Source: an uncultured Croceitalea sp.
GTDB taxonomy: Bacteria; Bacteroidota; Bacteroidia; Flavobacteriales; Flavobacteriaceae
Direction of reading: 5' to 3'
DNA: 64,000 nucleotides
NCBI GenBank assembly: GCA_947499565.1
Contig: CANMOV010000001.1
Location: 930,001 to 994,000 of the forward strand
Shown: piece after piece, positions 40,110 through 48,891 of the stretch
Position numbering within the stretch: position 1 is the first letter of the stretch
Layout: each line of letters starts with the position of its first letter
Position numbers and translations under genes: made by a program
Notes under the pieces: model-generated
The model's input: only the letters and a program-made list of their open reading frames with translations
Told to the model about the DNA's origin: nothing
The model's database searches: none

Positions 40110-41159
40110 GTGAATATAGATGAAAAATACATGTTTCGCGGTATTGAACTGGGCAAAAATGGCTTAGGAACCGCCGCTCCAAACCCCATGGTAGGCTGCG
40201 TTATTGTTCACAAAGAAAAAATCATTGGCGAAGGGTATACCAGCCCATATGGAGGTCCCCACGCCGAAGTGAATGCTATTAATTCAGTTAAAGATAAATC
40301 ACTACTCTCCCAATCAAGCCTATATGTTACTTTAGAGCCATGTGCTCATTACGGTAAAACACCACCATGTGTAAACCATATTTTAAAACACCATATTCCA
40401 AAAGTTATCATAGGGCTAAAAGACCCTAACAAAAAAGTTGCGGGGACAAGTATCCGGTTGTTAAAAGAAAAAGGTTGCGAAGTATTAGTAGGTGTTTTAG
40501 AAAATGAATGTAGAGAACACCACAAACGTTTTTTAAACTTTCAAGAAAAGCGAAGACCTTATATCATATTAAAATGGGCGGAGACTTTAGATGGTTTTGT
40601 GGCTCCAGAAGAGGATCAAAGAGAAGATAAGCCACAACCTTATTGGATAACTAATACCTATTCCAAACAGTTGGTTCATAAGTGGAGGGCAGAGGAACAA
40701 GCTATCTTAATTGGTACTACTACTGCTTTGGCAGATAACCCTAAACTCACAACTAGAACATGGCAAGGCAATAATCCTATTCGAATTATTATTGATAAGG
40801 ATTTAAAAGTTCCAACTAATTTCTATGTTTTAGATACCTCTGTAAAAACCATTGTTATTACCACTGTTGAAGATAAGAATGCATATAAGGATGGTATTAG
40901 TTATGAAGTTGCATCCTTCAAAAATCTACCCGCTGAGATTTGCACTATATTGTACAAGTATGATATAACTAGTGTGCTAATTGAAGGTGGAACAAAAACC
41001 TTACAATCTTTTATAGATAATAAGTTTTGGGACGAAGCACGGGTTTTTAAGGGTTATACTAATTTTTCAAAAGGAATTAGAGCTCCAAAAATAACTGGGA
41101 AACAAATTAGTGATAACAAATTAGGAAATGACCAACTGATTATACTTAGAAATGATTAA
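40110..41159 (+). CDS. ribD: Bifunctional riboflavin biosynthesis protein RibD
   Basis: RibD deaminates and then reduces the pyrimidine intermediate of riboflavin synthesis. The 349-residue protein has the N-terminal deaminase with AAPNPMVGCVIV, zinc ligands in PHAEVNAI and LEPCAHYGKTPPC, and the C-terminal reductase with PYIILKWAETLDGFVA, NPIRIIIDKDL and VLIEGGTKTLQSF. The start is probably GTG at 40110 (reads NIDEKYMFRGIELGKNG, the usual family start); an ATG seven codons in is the alternative. It overlaps the HAD gene by eight bases. Confidence 0.93.
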   Translation: MNIDEKYMFRGIELGKNGLGTAAPNPMVGCVIVHKEKIIGEGYTSPYGGPHAEVNAINSVKDKSLLSQSSLYVTLEPCAHYGKTPPCVNHILKHHIPKVIIGLKDPNKKVAGTSIRLLKEKGCEVLVGVLENECREHHKRFLNFQEKRRPYIILKWAETLDGFVAPEEDQREDKPQPYWITNTYSKQLVHKWRAEEQAILIGTTTALADNPKLTTRTWQGNNPIRIIIDKDLKVPTNFYVLDTSVKTIVITTVEDKNAYKDGISYEVASFKNLPAEICTILYKYDITSVLIEGGTKTLQSFIDNKFWDEARVFKGYTNFSKGIRAPKITGKQISDNKLGNDQLIILRND

Positions 41160-41754
41160 AAACCTAATTCTTGATTTTGGTAATATTTTCATCAATTTAG
41201 ACAAACCAGCTACCGCTAAAGCAATGCAAAAGTTTGGTTTTACTTCTATCACTCCTGAGCTAGATACCATATTTAAAGATTATGAAAAAGGCTTGGTTAC
41301 TTCTAATGAGTTTTTAAACGCAACAGGACAGCTATTCCCCAAAGCATCTAAAAAAGGGTTGACAGATGCATGGAATGCCATTCTTTTGGACTTTCCAGAT
41401 TATCGCTTTGAGTTTTTAGAAGCACTAAAAGAATCTAAAGAATTTCGCTTATTCCTTCTTAGTAATACAAATGATATCCATATTGAATTTGTAAAAAAAC
41501 AGATGGGTGCTAATAAATATGAACGCTTTAAAAACTGCTTTGAGGTTTTTTACCTTTCTTATGAAATGAAAATGCGAAAACCAGACGTGGAAATTTTTGA
41601 ATTTGTCCTCAAAGCAAATAATTTAGTAGCTCAAGAAACCATATTTGTTGACGATACCAAAGAAAATACAGATACTGCTTCGTTGTTAGGCATTAAGACT
41701 TGGAACCTAAAAGTAGGCGAAGAAGATATCACAGCATTAAAATCTAAATTGTAA
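41152..41754 (+). CDS. HAD family phosphatase-like hydrolase
   Basis: A 200-residue haloacid-dehalogenase-type hydrolase. Motif I with the nucleophile is in NLILDFGNIFINLD, motif II in FLLSNTNDIH, motif III is probably in KMRKPDVEIF and motif IV is VDDTKENTDTA. All catalytic motifs are present. It lies within a four-gene unit (ribD, HAD, EamA, YigZ) with one-base to eight-base overlaps. A sugar-phosphate or the riboflavin-pathway phosphate intermediate could be the substrate; the second idea rests only on the location beside ribD. Confidence 0.88.
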   Translation: MIKNLILDFGNIFINLDKPATAKAMQKFGFTSITPELDTIFKDYEKGLVTSNEFLNATGQLFPKASKKGLTDAWNAILLDFPDYRFEFLEALKESKEFRLFLLSNTNDIHIEFVKKQMGANKYERFKNCFEVFYLSYEMKMRKPDVEIFEFVLKANNLVAQETIFVDDTKENTDTASLLGIKTWNLKVGEEDITALKSKL

Positions 41755-42617
41755 TGCTAGACCTCGCCTTAAGTGTACTCTGCTCCAGCTTAATATTTGT
41801 TATTTTCAAACTTTTTGATGTTTTTAAAATTCAGACCCTTTATGCTATAATTACAAATTATATTGTCGCCTGTGTCACTGGCTTAATCCTTTACACAGAA
41901 AAGGTAGATGCGGTTCAGGTTTATCACTCAAACTGGTTTTGGGGCACACTTGCTTTAGGGGTATTGTTCATTTTAGTGTTCAATATAATGGCTAAAACAT
42001 CGCAACAAGTTGGCGTCTCTGTCGCCTCTGTTGCTACCAAAATGTCTTTAGTAATTCCCGTAATTATTGGAATCGTACTGTACAAAGAATCACTGTCCCT
42101 ATTAAAAATAATTGGAATTTTACTTGCTTTAGCTGCGGTCTATTTTACTTCCATAAAAGAAAGTACAATTTCAATTTCAAAGAAAAAACTAGTGCTTCCG
42201 TTACTGCTTTTTCTGGGTTCCGGTATTATAGATGCAAGCATTAATTATTTTAGAGAGACCAAATTAACTAGTGCAGAATTTCCATTATTCTCATCAACTG
42301 TATTTGCGGCGGCTGCAATCACTGGTTTAGTATTTATTCTTTTAAAATCAATTAAAGAACCGCTAAAAGTCAACTTAAAAAATATTCTAGGAGGAATAGC
42401 ACTTGGAATACCAAACTACTTTTCAATATTCTTTTTATTGAGGGCACTCCAAAATGAACAATTAAATAGCGCTTCGGTTTTTACTATAAATAATGTAGCC
42501 ATTGTTATGTTCTCCACATTATTAGGAATAGTCTTATTTAAAGAAAAATTAAATGCAAAGAACTGGGGAGGAATAGGGCTAGCAATTATTAGTATTTTAT
42601 TAGTTGCATTATTCTAA
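41754..42617 (+). CDS. EamA/DMT-type transporter
   Basis: A 287-residue inner-membrane protein with about ten hydrophobic segments arranged as two halves, as in the drug/metabolite transporter superfamily. Recognisable elements are KMSLVIPVIIGIVLYKESLS near the end of the first half, and VAIVMFSTLLGIVLFKEKLN with WGGIGLAIISILLVAL at the end of the second. Substrate unknown. Start and stop overlap both neighbours by one base. Confidence 0.88.
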   Translation: MLDLALSVLCSSLIFVIFKLFDVFKIQTLYAIITNYIVACVTGLILYTEKVDAVQVYHSNWFWGTLALGVLFILVFNIMAKTSQQVGVSVASVATKMSLVIPVIIGIVLYKESLSLLKIIGILLALAAVYFTSIKESTISISKKKLVLPLLLFLGSGIIDASINYFRETKLTSAEFPLFSSTVFAAAAITGLVFILLKSIKEPLKVNLKNILGGIALGIPNYFSIFFLLRALQNEQLNSASVFTINNVAIVMFSTLLGIVLFKEKLNAKNWGGIGLAIISILLVALF

Positions 42618-43225
42618 TGAAGACCGATTCCTATAAAACAGCTGCCAAAATTTCTAATGAGATTCTCTTTAAAGATAGAAAGAGTAAGTTTTATGGATAT
42701 GTATTCCCTATTACCTCTCAGGAAGAAGTAAAACCAATTATTGAAGGTTTAAAAAAGAAACACCACACCGCAAATCATGTTTGTTATGCTTGGCAATTGG
42801 GTACGGACACTATCTCCTATAGAACTAATGATGATGGTGAGCCTAACAATTCTGCAGGGATGCCAATTTATGGTCAAATTAAAGCTTTTGACCTTACAAA
42901 TGTTTTAGTAGCTGTTGTTCGTTTTTTTGGAGGTACAAAACTTGGAGTCGGTGGTTTAATACAAGCGTATAAAACTTCCGCTCAGCTAGCAATTGAGGCA
43001 ACCGCTGTTATTGAAAAATTAATTGAAGTTCATTTTAAAGTAATTTTTGATTATCCAGAAATGGATAAGGTAATGCGTATTATTAAACAACTTAATATTA
43101 CCATTATGTCTCAAAAACTAGAAACTAATTGTCAACTTCATATTTCAATTAGAAGAAGCGAAAGCGAACTAGTTAAAAAAAGATTTGAAGAAATACACAA
43201 AGTCCTTATTACAAAATTGGATTAA
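42617..43225 (+). CDS. YigZ/IMPACT family protein
   Basis: A 202-residue protein of the YigZ/UPF0029 family. The N-terminal half shows FKDRKSKFYGYVFPI, HHTANHVCYAWQLG and the family signature DDGEPNNSAGMPIYGQI, then VRFFGGTKLGVGGLIQAY. The C-terminal domain has a ferredoxin-like alpha/beta pattern. Its cellular role is not settled; a link to translation or proteolysis has been proposed for homologues. It is the last gene of the ribD unit and overlaps the convergent thioesterase gene by four bases. Confidence 0.92.
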   Translation: MKTDSYKTAAKISNEILFKDRKSKFYGYVFPITSQEEVKPIIEGLKKKHHTANHVCYAWQLGTDTISYRTNDDGEPNNSAGMPIYGQIKAFDLTNVLVAVVRFFGGTKLGVGGLIQAYKTSAQLAIEATAVIEKLIEVHFKVIFDYPEMDKVMRIIKQLNITIMSQKLETNCQLHISIRRSESELVKKRFEEIHKVLITKLD

Positions 43226-43620
43226 AAATCCAATTTATTAAGAATATAATCGGGACATTTAATAGGTTTATTTTTTTCTTTATCCATAAACGCTAAAACG
43301 GTATTTGCTTCGACTAATAATTCCCTAGTTGCATTATAGATTTTATAGTCAAATTCAATCTTAACCATCGGTTTCTTTTTCAATATTGTTTCAACAGTAA
43401 TCAAATCGTCATATTTTGCAGATTTTATGTACTTTAATTGTAAGTGAATTACTGGTAATTGTATTCCGTTATTTTCCATAGATTTATAGGTAACGCCCAA
43501 ATCCCTTAGCCACTCTACTCTCCCCATCTCTAGGTATTGCGCATAGTTGCCGTAATAGACAATACCCATCTGATCTGTTTCTCCATAGCGTACTCGAAAA
43601 GAAAGTTTGTGATTCCTCAT
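43222..43620 (-). CDS. Acyl-CoA thioesterase, 4-hydroxybenzoyl-CoA thioesterase family
   Basis: A 132-residue hotdog-fold thioesterase. FRVRYGETDQMGIVYYGNYAQYLEMGRVEWLRDLG contains the family signature, with the aspartate of TDQMG as the active-site acid. DDLITVETILKKKPMVKIEFDYKI forms the central strands. Members of the YbgC/FadM type hydrolyse short- to medium-chain or hydroxyaryl acyl-CoA; specificity cannot be read here. It stands alone on this strand, divergent from dnaA. Confidence 0.9.
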   Translation of the reverse strand: MRNHKLSFRVRYGETDQMGIVYYGNYAQYLEMGRVEWLRDLGVTYKSMENNGIQLPVIHLQLKYIKSAKYDDLITVETILKKKPMVKIEFDYKIYNATRELLVEANTVLAFMDKEKNKPIKCPDYILNKLDF

Positions 43621-43744
43621 GTTTTTAACTGAAAAAGTATATATTTATAAGCTTTGATTTCCTAGCAGGAACATGCGAAAAAAAAAGTATAAATTCAACC
43701 TGTAATCATTTTTTTTTTAGATTTTTTGTTCACATATTTGTCGC

Positions 43745-43759
43745 ACCTATTTAATAGGT
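43745..43759. promoter_or_regulatory. Perfect inverted repeat upstream of dnaA
   Basis: ACCTATT (43745-43751) and AATAGGT (43753-43759) are perfect inverted arms around one T, centred 71 bases before the dnaA ATG. It is a candidate binding site for a regulator of dnaA. It does not resemble a DnaA box. Confidence 0.35.
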
Positions 43760-43822
43760 AATTATCATAAGTTTTTCTAAGAAACTAATTAATACTAACC
43801 AACAAACAAAGGAATAATTTTT

Positions 43823-45247
43823 ATGAGTGTTACTGCATCTTCCGTTTGGAACAACTGTTTGGCTTTTATCGAAGATAATATCCAACCGCAGGCATTCAAA
43901 ACATGGTTTCAGCCAATTATTCCAGTTAGATTAACAGATAATGCTCTAAGCATACAAGTTCCAAGTAAATTCTTTTACGAATGGCTTGAAGAGCATTATG
44001 TTAAGCTTTTAAAAGTAGCCTTAACCAAGGAATTGGGTAGTAATGCAAAACTAGTTTACATTATTAAAATGGAAAACAAATACGGTAACAACGAACCTTT
44101 TACCGAAAAGATACCTAGTTCAAATCGTTCTGCAATGGCGCCGCAAGAGCTTGATGTACCCATAACTTCTAAGAACCCAGAGTTAAAGAATCCTTTTGTA
44201 ATTCCTGGTATTCGTAACATAAAGATTGAATCACAATTAAATCCAAATTACAATTTTGAAAATTTCTTAGAAGGTGATTCCAATAGATTAGCTAGGTCTG
44301 CAGGTATGGCAGTAGCTAATAAACCTGGAGGAACATCATTTAATCCATTATTGATTTTCGGTGGAGTTGGATTAGGAAAGACACATTTAGCGCATGCTAT
44401 TGGTGTCGAAATAAAGGATAAATACCCAGAACGTACTGTATTATACATTTCTGCAGAAAAATTTACGCAGCAGTATATTGAGTCTGTTAAGAAGAATACT
44501 AGGAACGATTTCATACATTTTTATCAGTTAATAGATGTTTTACTAATTGACGATGTTCAATTTTTATCTGGAAAATCTGGCACTCAAGATGTATTCTTCC
44601 ATATTTTCAATCATTTACATCAAAATGGTAAGCAGGTTATACTAACTTCCGATAAAGCTCCAGTAGACATGCAAGATATTGAGCAACGTCTCTTATCAAG
44701 ATTTAAATGGGGACTTTCTGCTGAACTTCAAGCACCAGATTATGAGACTAGAGTCTCTATTCTAAAAAATAAACTGTATCGAGATGGTGTTGAAATGCCA
44801 GAAGATATTATAGACCATGTTGCTAAAAACATAAAGACCAATATTAGAGAGCTAGAGGGAGCTATTATTTCATTGATAGCACAATCATCCTTTAATAAAA
44901 AAGAGGTGACTTTAGAGCTAGCACAACAAGTTGTTGAGAAGTTTGTTAAAAATACTAAGCGTGAAGTTTCTATAGATTACATTCAAAAAGTAGTTTCAGA
45001 TTATTTTGAAATGGATGTAGCCACACTACAATCAAAGACACGTAAACGTCATATTGTCCAAGCAAGACAATTAGCTATGTTCTTTGCTAAGAAATTTACT
45101 AAAGCTTCTTTAGCAAGTATAGGTTCCCAAATAGGAAAGCGTGATCATGCCACTGTATTGCATGCATGTAAAACGGTCGACAACCTTGCAGAAACTGACA
45201 AGCAGTTTAGAAAATATATTGAAGACCTCAATAAAAAGTTTACCTAA
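43823..45247 (+). CDS. dnaA: Chromosomal replication initiator DnaA
   Basis: DnaA is the AAA+ initiator that opens the replication origin. The 474-residue protein has domain I (VWNNCLAFIEDNIQPQAFKTWF), a linker, the AAA+ domain III with Walker A GGVGLGKTHLAHAIG and Walker B LLIDDVQFLSGK, and the DNA-binding domain IV with GSQIGKRDHATVLHACKTV. The 202 bases upstream hold no cluster of DnaA boxes, so the origin is probably elsewhere. Two downstream genes follow closely on the same strand. Confidence 0.97.
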   Translation: MSVTASSVWNNCLAFIEDNIQPQAFKTWFQPIIPVRLTDNALSIQVPSKFFYEWLEEHYVKLLKVALTKELGSNAKLVYIIKMENKYGNNEPFTEKIPSSNRSAMAPQELDVPITSKNPELKNPFVIPGIRNIKIESQLNPNYNFENFLEGDSNRLARSAGMAVANKPGGTSFNPLLIFGGVGLGKTHLAHAIGVEIKDKYPERTVLYISAEKFTQQYIESVKKNTRNDFIHFYQLIDVLLIDDVQFLSGKSGTQDVFFHIFNHLHQNGKQVILTSDKAPVDMQDIEQRLLSRFKWGLSAELQAPDYETRVSILKNKLYRDGVEMPEDIIDHVAKNIKTNIRELEGAIISLIAQSSFNKKEVTLELAQQVVEKFVKNTKREVSIDYIQKVVSDYFEMDVATLQSKTRKRHIVQARQLAMFFAKKFTKASLASIGSQIGKRDHATVLHACKTVDNLAETDKQFRKYIEDLNKKFT

Positions 45248-45258
45248 TCGCATAAGAA

Positions 45259-45720
45259 ATGACCAAAGTTTTGATGGTGTGCCTTGGTAATATATGCAGG
45301 TCCCCATTAGCCGAAGGTATCTTACAATCCAAAACAAATTCAGAATCCGTGTTTGTTGATTCTGCTGGAACTGCCGGTTTTCATATTGGAAACCAACCAG
45401 ATAAACGCTCTATTAATGTTGCGGCAAAATATGGTATAGATATCTCACAACAGAGCTGTAGAAAGTTCTCTGCATCTGATTTTGAAGTTTTTGACTACAT
45501 CTATGTGATGGATAAAAGCAATTATGCCAATGTTATTGCAAAAGCTCCATATACTTCTGAAGAAAAAAAAGTAAAACTACTTTTAAGCGAAGGAACAAGC
45601 GAAATACAAGAAGTACCTGACCCCTATTATGGAGGAAATGATGGATTTGAAAAAGTATTTCAACTTATAGACAAAGCTTGTGACAAAATTGCCGAAAAAA
45701 TAAATAAAAATGGAATCTAA
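45259..45720 (+). CDS. Low-molecular-weight protein-tyrosine phosphatase
   Basis: A 153-residue cytoplasmic phosphatase. The P-loop CLGNICRSPLAEG (C-x5-R-S) lies at the N-terminus and the general-acid aspartate in VPDPYYGGNDGFEKVF near the C-terminus; FVDSAGTAGFHIG is the usual flanking strand. All catalytic residues are kept. It follows dnaA by 11 bases and overlaps the RsmI-like gene by 11 bases. A tyrosine kinase partner gene is not present in this window. Confidence 0.92.
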   Translation: MTKVLMVCLGNICRSPLAEGILQSKTNSESVFVDSAGTAGFHIGNQPDKRSINVAAKYGIDISQQSCRKFSASDFEVFDYIYVMDKSNYANVIAKAPYTSEEKKVKLLLSEGTSEIQEVPDPYYGGNDGFEKVFQLIDKACDKIAEKINKNGI

Positions 45721-46438
45721 TAAGCCTGGATTGGTAACCGGAAAATTGTATTTAATCCCTACTACCTTAGGCGATAGTGCTCCTTTAGAGGTTTTACCAA
45801 TATCAATAAAAAGAGCTATTGAAAATATTGATTACTATATAGCTGAGAATGAGAAAACTGCTAGAAGGTTTATAAAAAAATTAAGTACAAATAAGCCACA
45901 GGGCGATTTACATTTTGAAGCCTTAAATAAGTTTACCGAACTTTCTGAAATACCTAGTTATCTTAACCCCTGTATTAGTGGCAATGATGTGGGTCTATTA
46001 TCTGAAGCTGGGTGTCCTGCCATTGCGGATCCAGGTGCCAATGTTGTGCGTATTGCCCACGATAAAAAAATACAAGTTGTGCCCCTTGTTGGGCCTTCTT
46101 CAATTCTGCTGGCAATGATGGCGAGTGGTATGAATGGCCAAAACTTTGCATTTAATGGGTACTTACCTATTGATAATGTAGAACGTAGAAAGATTATTAA
46201 AAAGTTTGAGCGTTTATCTAGAGAAACAGGGCAGTCACAAATTTTTATAGAAACGCCATATAGAAATGATAAACTGCTAGCTGAATTAATAAAGGTACTA
46301 CAGCCAAGTACTGGATTATGTATTGCTGCAGATATTAGTTTACAAACAGAAACAATTTATACAAAGTCAGTTCAGGAATGGAAAAAAGTAAATCTTGACC
46401 TTCATAAAAGACCATCCATTTTTATTATACAAGCATAA
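45710..46438 (+). CDS. RsmI-like SAM-dependent methyltransferase (tetrapyrrole methylase fold)
   Basis: A 242-residue methyltransferase. GKLYLIPTTLGD at the start, NDVGLLSEAGCPAIADPGANVV, VVPLVGPSSILLAMMASGMNGQNFAFNGYLP and IFIETPYRND match the RsmI branch, which 2'-O-methylates C1402 of 16S rRNA. In Bacteroidota this shorter version occurs beside or instead of canonical RsmI, so the exact target needs care. A terminator follows. Confidence 0.85.
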   Translation: MESNKPGLVTGKLYLIPTTLGDSAPLEVLPISIKRAIENIDYYIAENEKTARRFIKKLSTNKPQGDLHFEALNKFTELSEIPSYLNPCISGNDVGLLSEAGCPAIADPGANVVRIAHDKKIQVVPLVGPSSILLAMMASGMNGQNFAFNGYLPIDNVERRKIIKKFERLSRETGQSQIFIETPYRNDKLLAELIKVLQPSTGLCIAADISLQTETIYTKSVQEWKKVNLDLHKRPSIFIIQA

Positions 46439-46442
46439 AAAA

Positions 46443-46475
46443 CCCTAAAGCATAAAATGCTCCAGGGCTTTTCTT
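46443..46475 (+). terminator. Terminator after the RsmI-like gene
   Basis: CCCT-aa-AGCA (46443-46452) pairs with TGCT-cc-AGGG (46458-46467) around a five-base loop, with a two-base internal mismatch, and is followed by a T run. It ends the dnaA-phosphatase-methylase unit before the convergent lysozyme-like gene. Confidence 0.75.
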
Positions 46476-46493
46476 TTCCCAATCTAAATTCTT

Positions 46494-47138
46494 TTAAATC
46501 CTAGGGTTATGTATCGGTTTAACAGAAGAAACATCATACCCAAGGAATCTTTTCATATAGTAGGCTACTGTACTTCCATAAGCATCGGAGAAATCGGTCT
46601 TTCCATATGACCTTAGATATTTCTTTACATTACCAGCTCCCGCAAGATGAGCGGCAGCCACAATTCCTGATTCAGAAATTGTTATTCCATTAATGCGCTT
46701 ACCCGCAAATCGTTTAATGTCTCTTCTTAAAATCCATTTATTCCGAGAAACATTTAATTCGAAAATGTTCTCTTGTAAAATAGGGTCATTTAAAAACTCA
46801 TTAGTATCATATACGCCTAGCAACTTTAATGTATTAGCACCAAATTGATACTTACCCAAGTATCCCAAGGTGTTAACAGCACTATAATTACCCTGAGACT
46901 CTTTAAAGGCAATTGCTTCTTTAAAGCCCTGGAAACCTTTTTTTAAGAAAACGGTATTTTCAGCATAAGGTCTATATTGCAATTCTAGCTTTGGATATGC
47001 AACCAGAACATTTTCTGATACACGAGAGATTTCTGGAAGCGCCATCACTTCAACTTCCGGATTAACTACATTTTTCCCAAAACTAGTTAGTACCACAATA
47101 ATTACCAGATGACCTAAAAAACTAATCCATCTTTTCAT
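46494..47138 (-). CDS. Exported lysozyme-like (transglycosylase-type) protein
   Basis: A 214-residue exported protein with an N-terminal hydrophobic segment (about 4-22). The core FKEAIAFKESQGNYSAVNTLGYLGKYQFGANTLKLLG matches the lysozyme-like fold, the glutamate of FKESQGNY being the likely catalytic acid, and ISESGIVAAAHLAGAGNVKKYL supplies the later helices. It probably cuts peptidoglycan glycan strands. It is near mltG, another glycan-cleaving enzyme, but has its own promoter at 47190-47197. Substrate preference unknown. Confidence 0.8.
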   Translation of the reverse strand: MKRWISFLGHLVIIVVLTSFGKNVVNPEVEVMALPEISRVSENVLVAYPKLELQYRPYAENTVFLKKGFQGFKEAIAFKESQGNYSAVNTLGYLGKYQFGANTLKLLGVYDTNEFLNDPILQENIFELNVSRNKWILRRDIKRFAGKRINGITISESGIVAAAHLAGAGNVKKYLRSYGKTDFSDAYGSTVAYYMKRFLGYDVSSVKPIHNPRI

Positions 47139-47189
47139 AATTCAAAATTTTAATTTCTACAGAAATCCGTAGATTTAAATTTGAGGGGG

Positions 47190-47197
47190 CAAATATA
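47190..47197 (-). promoter_or_regulatory. Minus-7 element TATATTTG for the lysozyme-like gene
   Basis: An exact minus-strand TAnnTTTG match 51 bases upstream of the start codon at 47138, separating this gene from mltG transcription. Confidence 0.45.
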
Positions 47198-47294
47198 ATG
47201 GGGGAAGTTTGTTGATTTATGTTAAAGCTCCTAAGATTTTCTTAAAACAGACCCAAATTACGTTAACTGGTTGCAAAAATTCGCTAAAATCACC

Positions 47295-48341
47295 TTATCG
47301 TCTAATTTGCTGGTTGTTCAGCCATCGGATGTACTGTTCTTTATTCCGGTTATGCTGCGCTAAGGTCTTTGCGAACATGTGATAACCAAAGTTAGAAACG
47401 TTAGCAACGAAGTATAAATATTCGTGCTTTTCGGGATTTAAAACCGCGTTTATTGAAGAAATATCCGGCATTGTAATTGGACCAGGAGGCAATCCGCTAT
47501 TCTTATAGGTATTATAAGGAGACTCCATTTCTAAATCACGGTATAACACTCTTTTAATAATGGTATCATAATTACCTGTTTCCTTTTTTATTGCATAAAT
47601 AACTGTTGGGTCCGCCTGCAGGGGAATACCTTTTCTAAGTCGATTAAGATAAACTCCAGCAACTTTTGGGCGTTCATCAACTTTTACAGTCTCTTTTTGC
47701 ACAATAGCAGCCAATGTAACAACTTTATTAGGAGTTAAGTTTAATGCCTTTGCTTTTGCTTTTCGTTCATCATTCCAAAAGCGCTTATACTCTTTAAGCA
47801 TTTTATTACGAAAATCCTTCGCGTTCGTATTCCAATAAAACTCATAAGTGTTTGGCAAATAAAGTGACAACTTAGTGTCTTCATTGAAATCATTAGACTT
47901 TAAAAACTTTACATTGTTAAACGCTTCAACTAAAGAAACACTATCCGCTTCAAGTTGTGAAGCAATTCTGCCAGCAAGAGCTTCTACAGTTTCTTGATTA
48001 TTGAAAGATACTTTGACAGGGATATTTCTGCTTCGCAAAGCATTTACGATGTCATTGTTATTCATACCCTGCTTTATGACATATTTCCCACCTTTAATAT
48101 TAGAAGTATATCCCTTACGTTTAGCGACGGCTTCAAAAGTGCTCCAATCTTTTAAAAGTGGTGACAGCTGTTCTCTAACTTCATTAACACTTGCATCAGA
48201 AGGAATATAAATATTTGCTTCTTTATTCCCAAAGCTTGTATTAGGTGTAAATATGGCGTCATAGATGGTATAAGCAAAGAAGCCGCAAATGATTAGCCCT
48301 AAAATAGCGGTTGCCCAAATTACTTTTTTTAAGTTTTTCAT
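47295..48341 (-). CDS. mltG: Endolytic transglycosylase MltG
   Basis: MltG cuts nascent peptidoglycan strands at the inner membrane. The 348-residue protein has one N-terminal membrane segment (about 7-29), a LysM-like or YceG domain (YIPSDASVNEVREQL), and the catalytic core with LAAIVQKETVKVDERPKVAGVYLNRL (glutamate in QKET), IPLQADPTVIYA and GLPPGPITMPDISSINAVLNP. It follows the GNAT gene by ten bases in the dapF operon. Confidence 0.95.
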   Translation of the reverse strand: MKNLKKVIWATAILGLIICGFFAYTIYDAIFTPNTSFGNKEANIYIPSDASVNEVREQLSPLLKDWSTFEAVAKRKGYTSNIKGGKYVIKQGMNNNDIVNALRSRNIPVKVSFNNQETVEALAGRIASQLEADSVSLVEAFNNVKFLKSNDFNEDTKLSLYLPNTYEFYWNTNAKDFRNKMLKEYKRFWNDERKAKAKALNLTPNKVVTLAAIVQKETVKVDERPKVAGVYLNRLRKGIPLQADPTVIYAIKKETGNYDTIIKRVLYRDLEMESPYNTYKNSGLPPGPITMPDISSINAVLNPEKHEYLYFVANVSNFGYHMFAKTLAQHNRNKEQYIRWLNNQQIRR

Positions 48342-48351
48342 TTGCTAAATT

Positions 48352-48891
48352 TTAATTTTCCTTATTTAAAGGTTTTACTTTTTGATATAAAACTTCGTTT
48401 TTAAATATTCCATTTGTTAAAACCCAATCCTTCTTAACTCCGATTTTTTTAAATCCATTCTTTTCAAACAATCGAATACTAGGTAAATTATCTTCAAGAA
48501 TATTAGCATATAGCTGATGTAAGTTTAAGACAGAAAATGTGTAATTCGAAACTAAGTCTAAAGCTTCCTCTCCCACTCCTTTATTTCTATGTTCATCATT
48601 CTTAACAATAATCCCGATTCCCGCTCTCAAATTTTTTGGATCAAAGTCAAACACGTCTATTAAACCTATCGTGTTATGTCCTTTGTCACAAATACACAAC
48701 CGTAGTTGTTTTACTTCATAGATATCTCTGTGCGCGTTATCTAAATATAATTGTAGTACTTTCTTTGAATAGGGAACTAATGTGCCACTAACTTCCCAAA
48801 TAGCGGTGCTATTTTCAAGCTCATAAAGGAAATCAATATCATGAGATTCAAGCGCTCTCAAATAAATATGTTTTCCTTTTAAACTTAGCAT
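48352..48891 (-). CDS. GNAT family N-acetyltransferase
   Basis: A 179-residue acetyltransferase of the RimJ/SpeG-like branch. LRALESHDIDFLYELENSTAIWEVSG at the start, the acetyl-CoA-binding NDEHRNKGVGEEAL and LNLHQLYANILEDNLPSIRLFEKNGF are typical. It overlaps dapF by seven bases. A polyamine or protein N-terminus are common substrates in this branch; none can be chosen from the sequence. Confidence 0.88.
   Translation of the reverse strand: MLSLKGKHIYLRALESHDIDFLYELENSTAIWEVSGTLVPYSKKVLQLYLDNAHRDIYEVKQLRLCICDKGHNTIGLIDVFDFDPKNLRAGIGIIVKNDEHRNKGVGEEALDLVSNYTFSVLNLHQLYANILEDNLPSIRLFEKNGFKKIGVKKDWVLTNGIFKNEVLYQKVKPLNKEN

Noticed and set aside
43621-43822. Possible replication origin upstream of dnaA
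   Set aside because: Only one weak DnaA-box-like sequence (TTGTTCACA) was seen; no cluster of boxes and no obvious unwinding element beyond ordinary AT richness.
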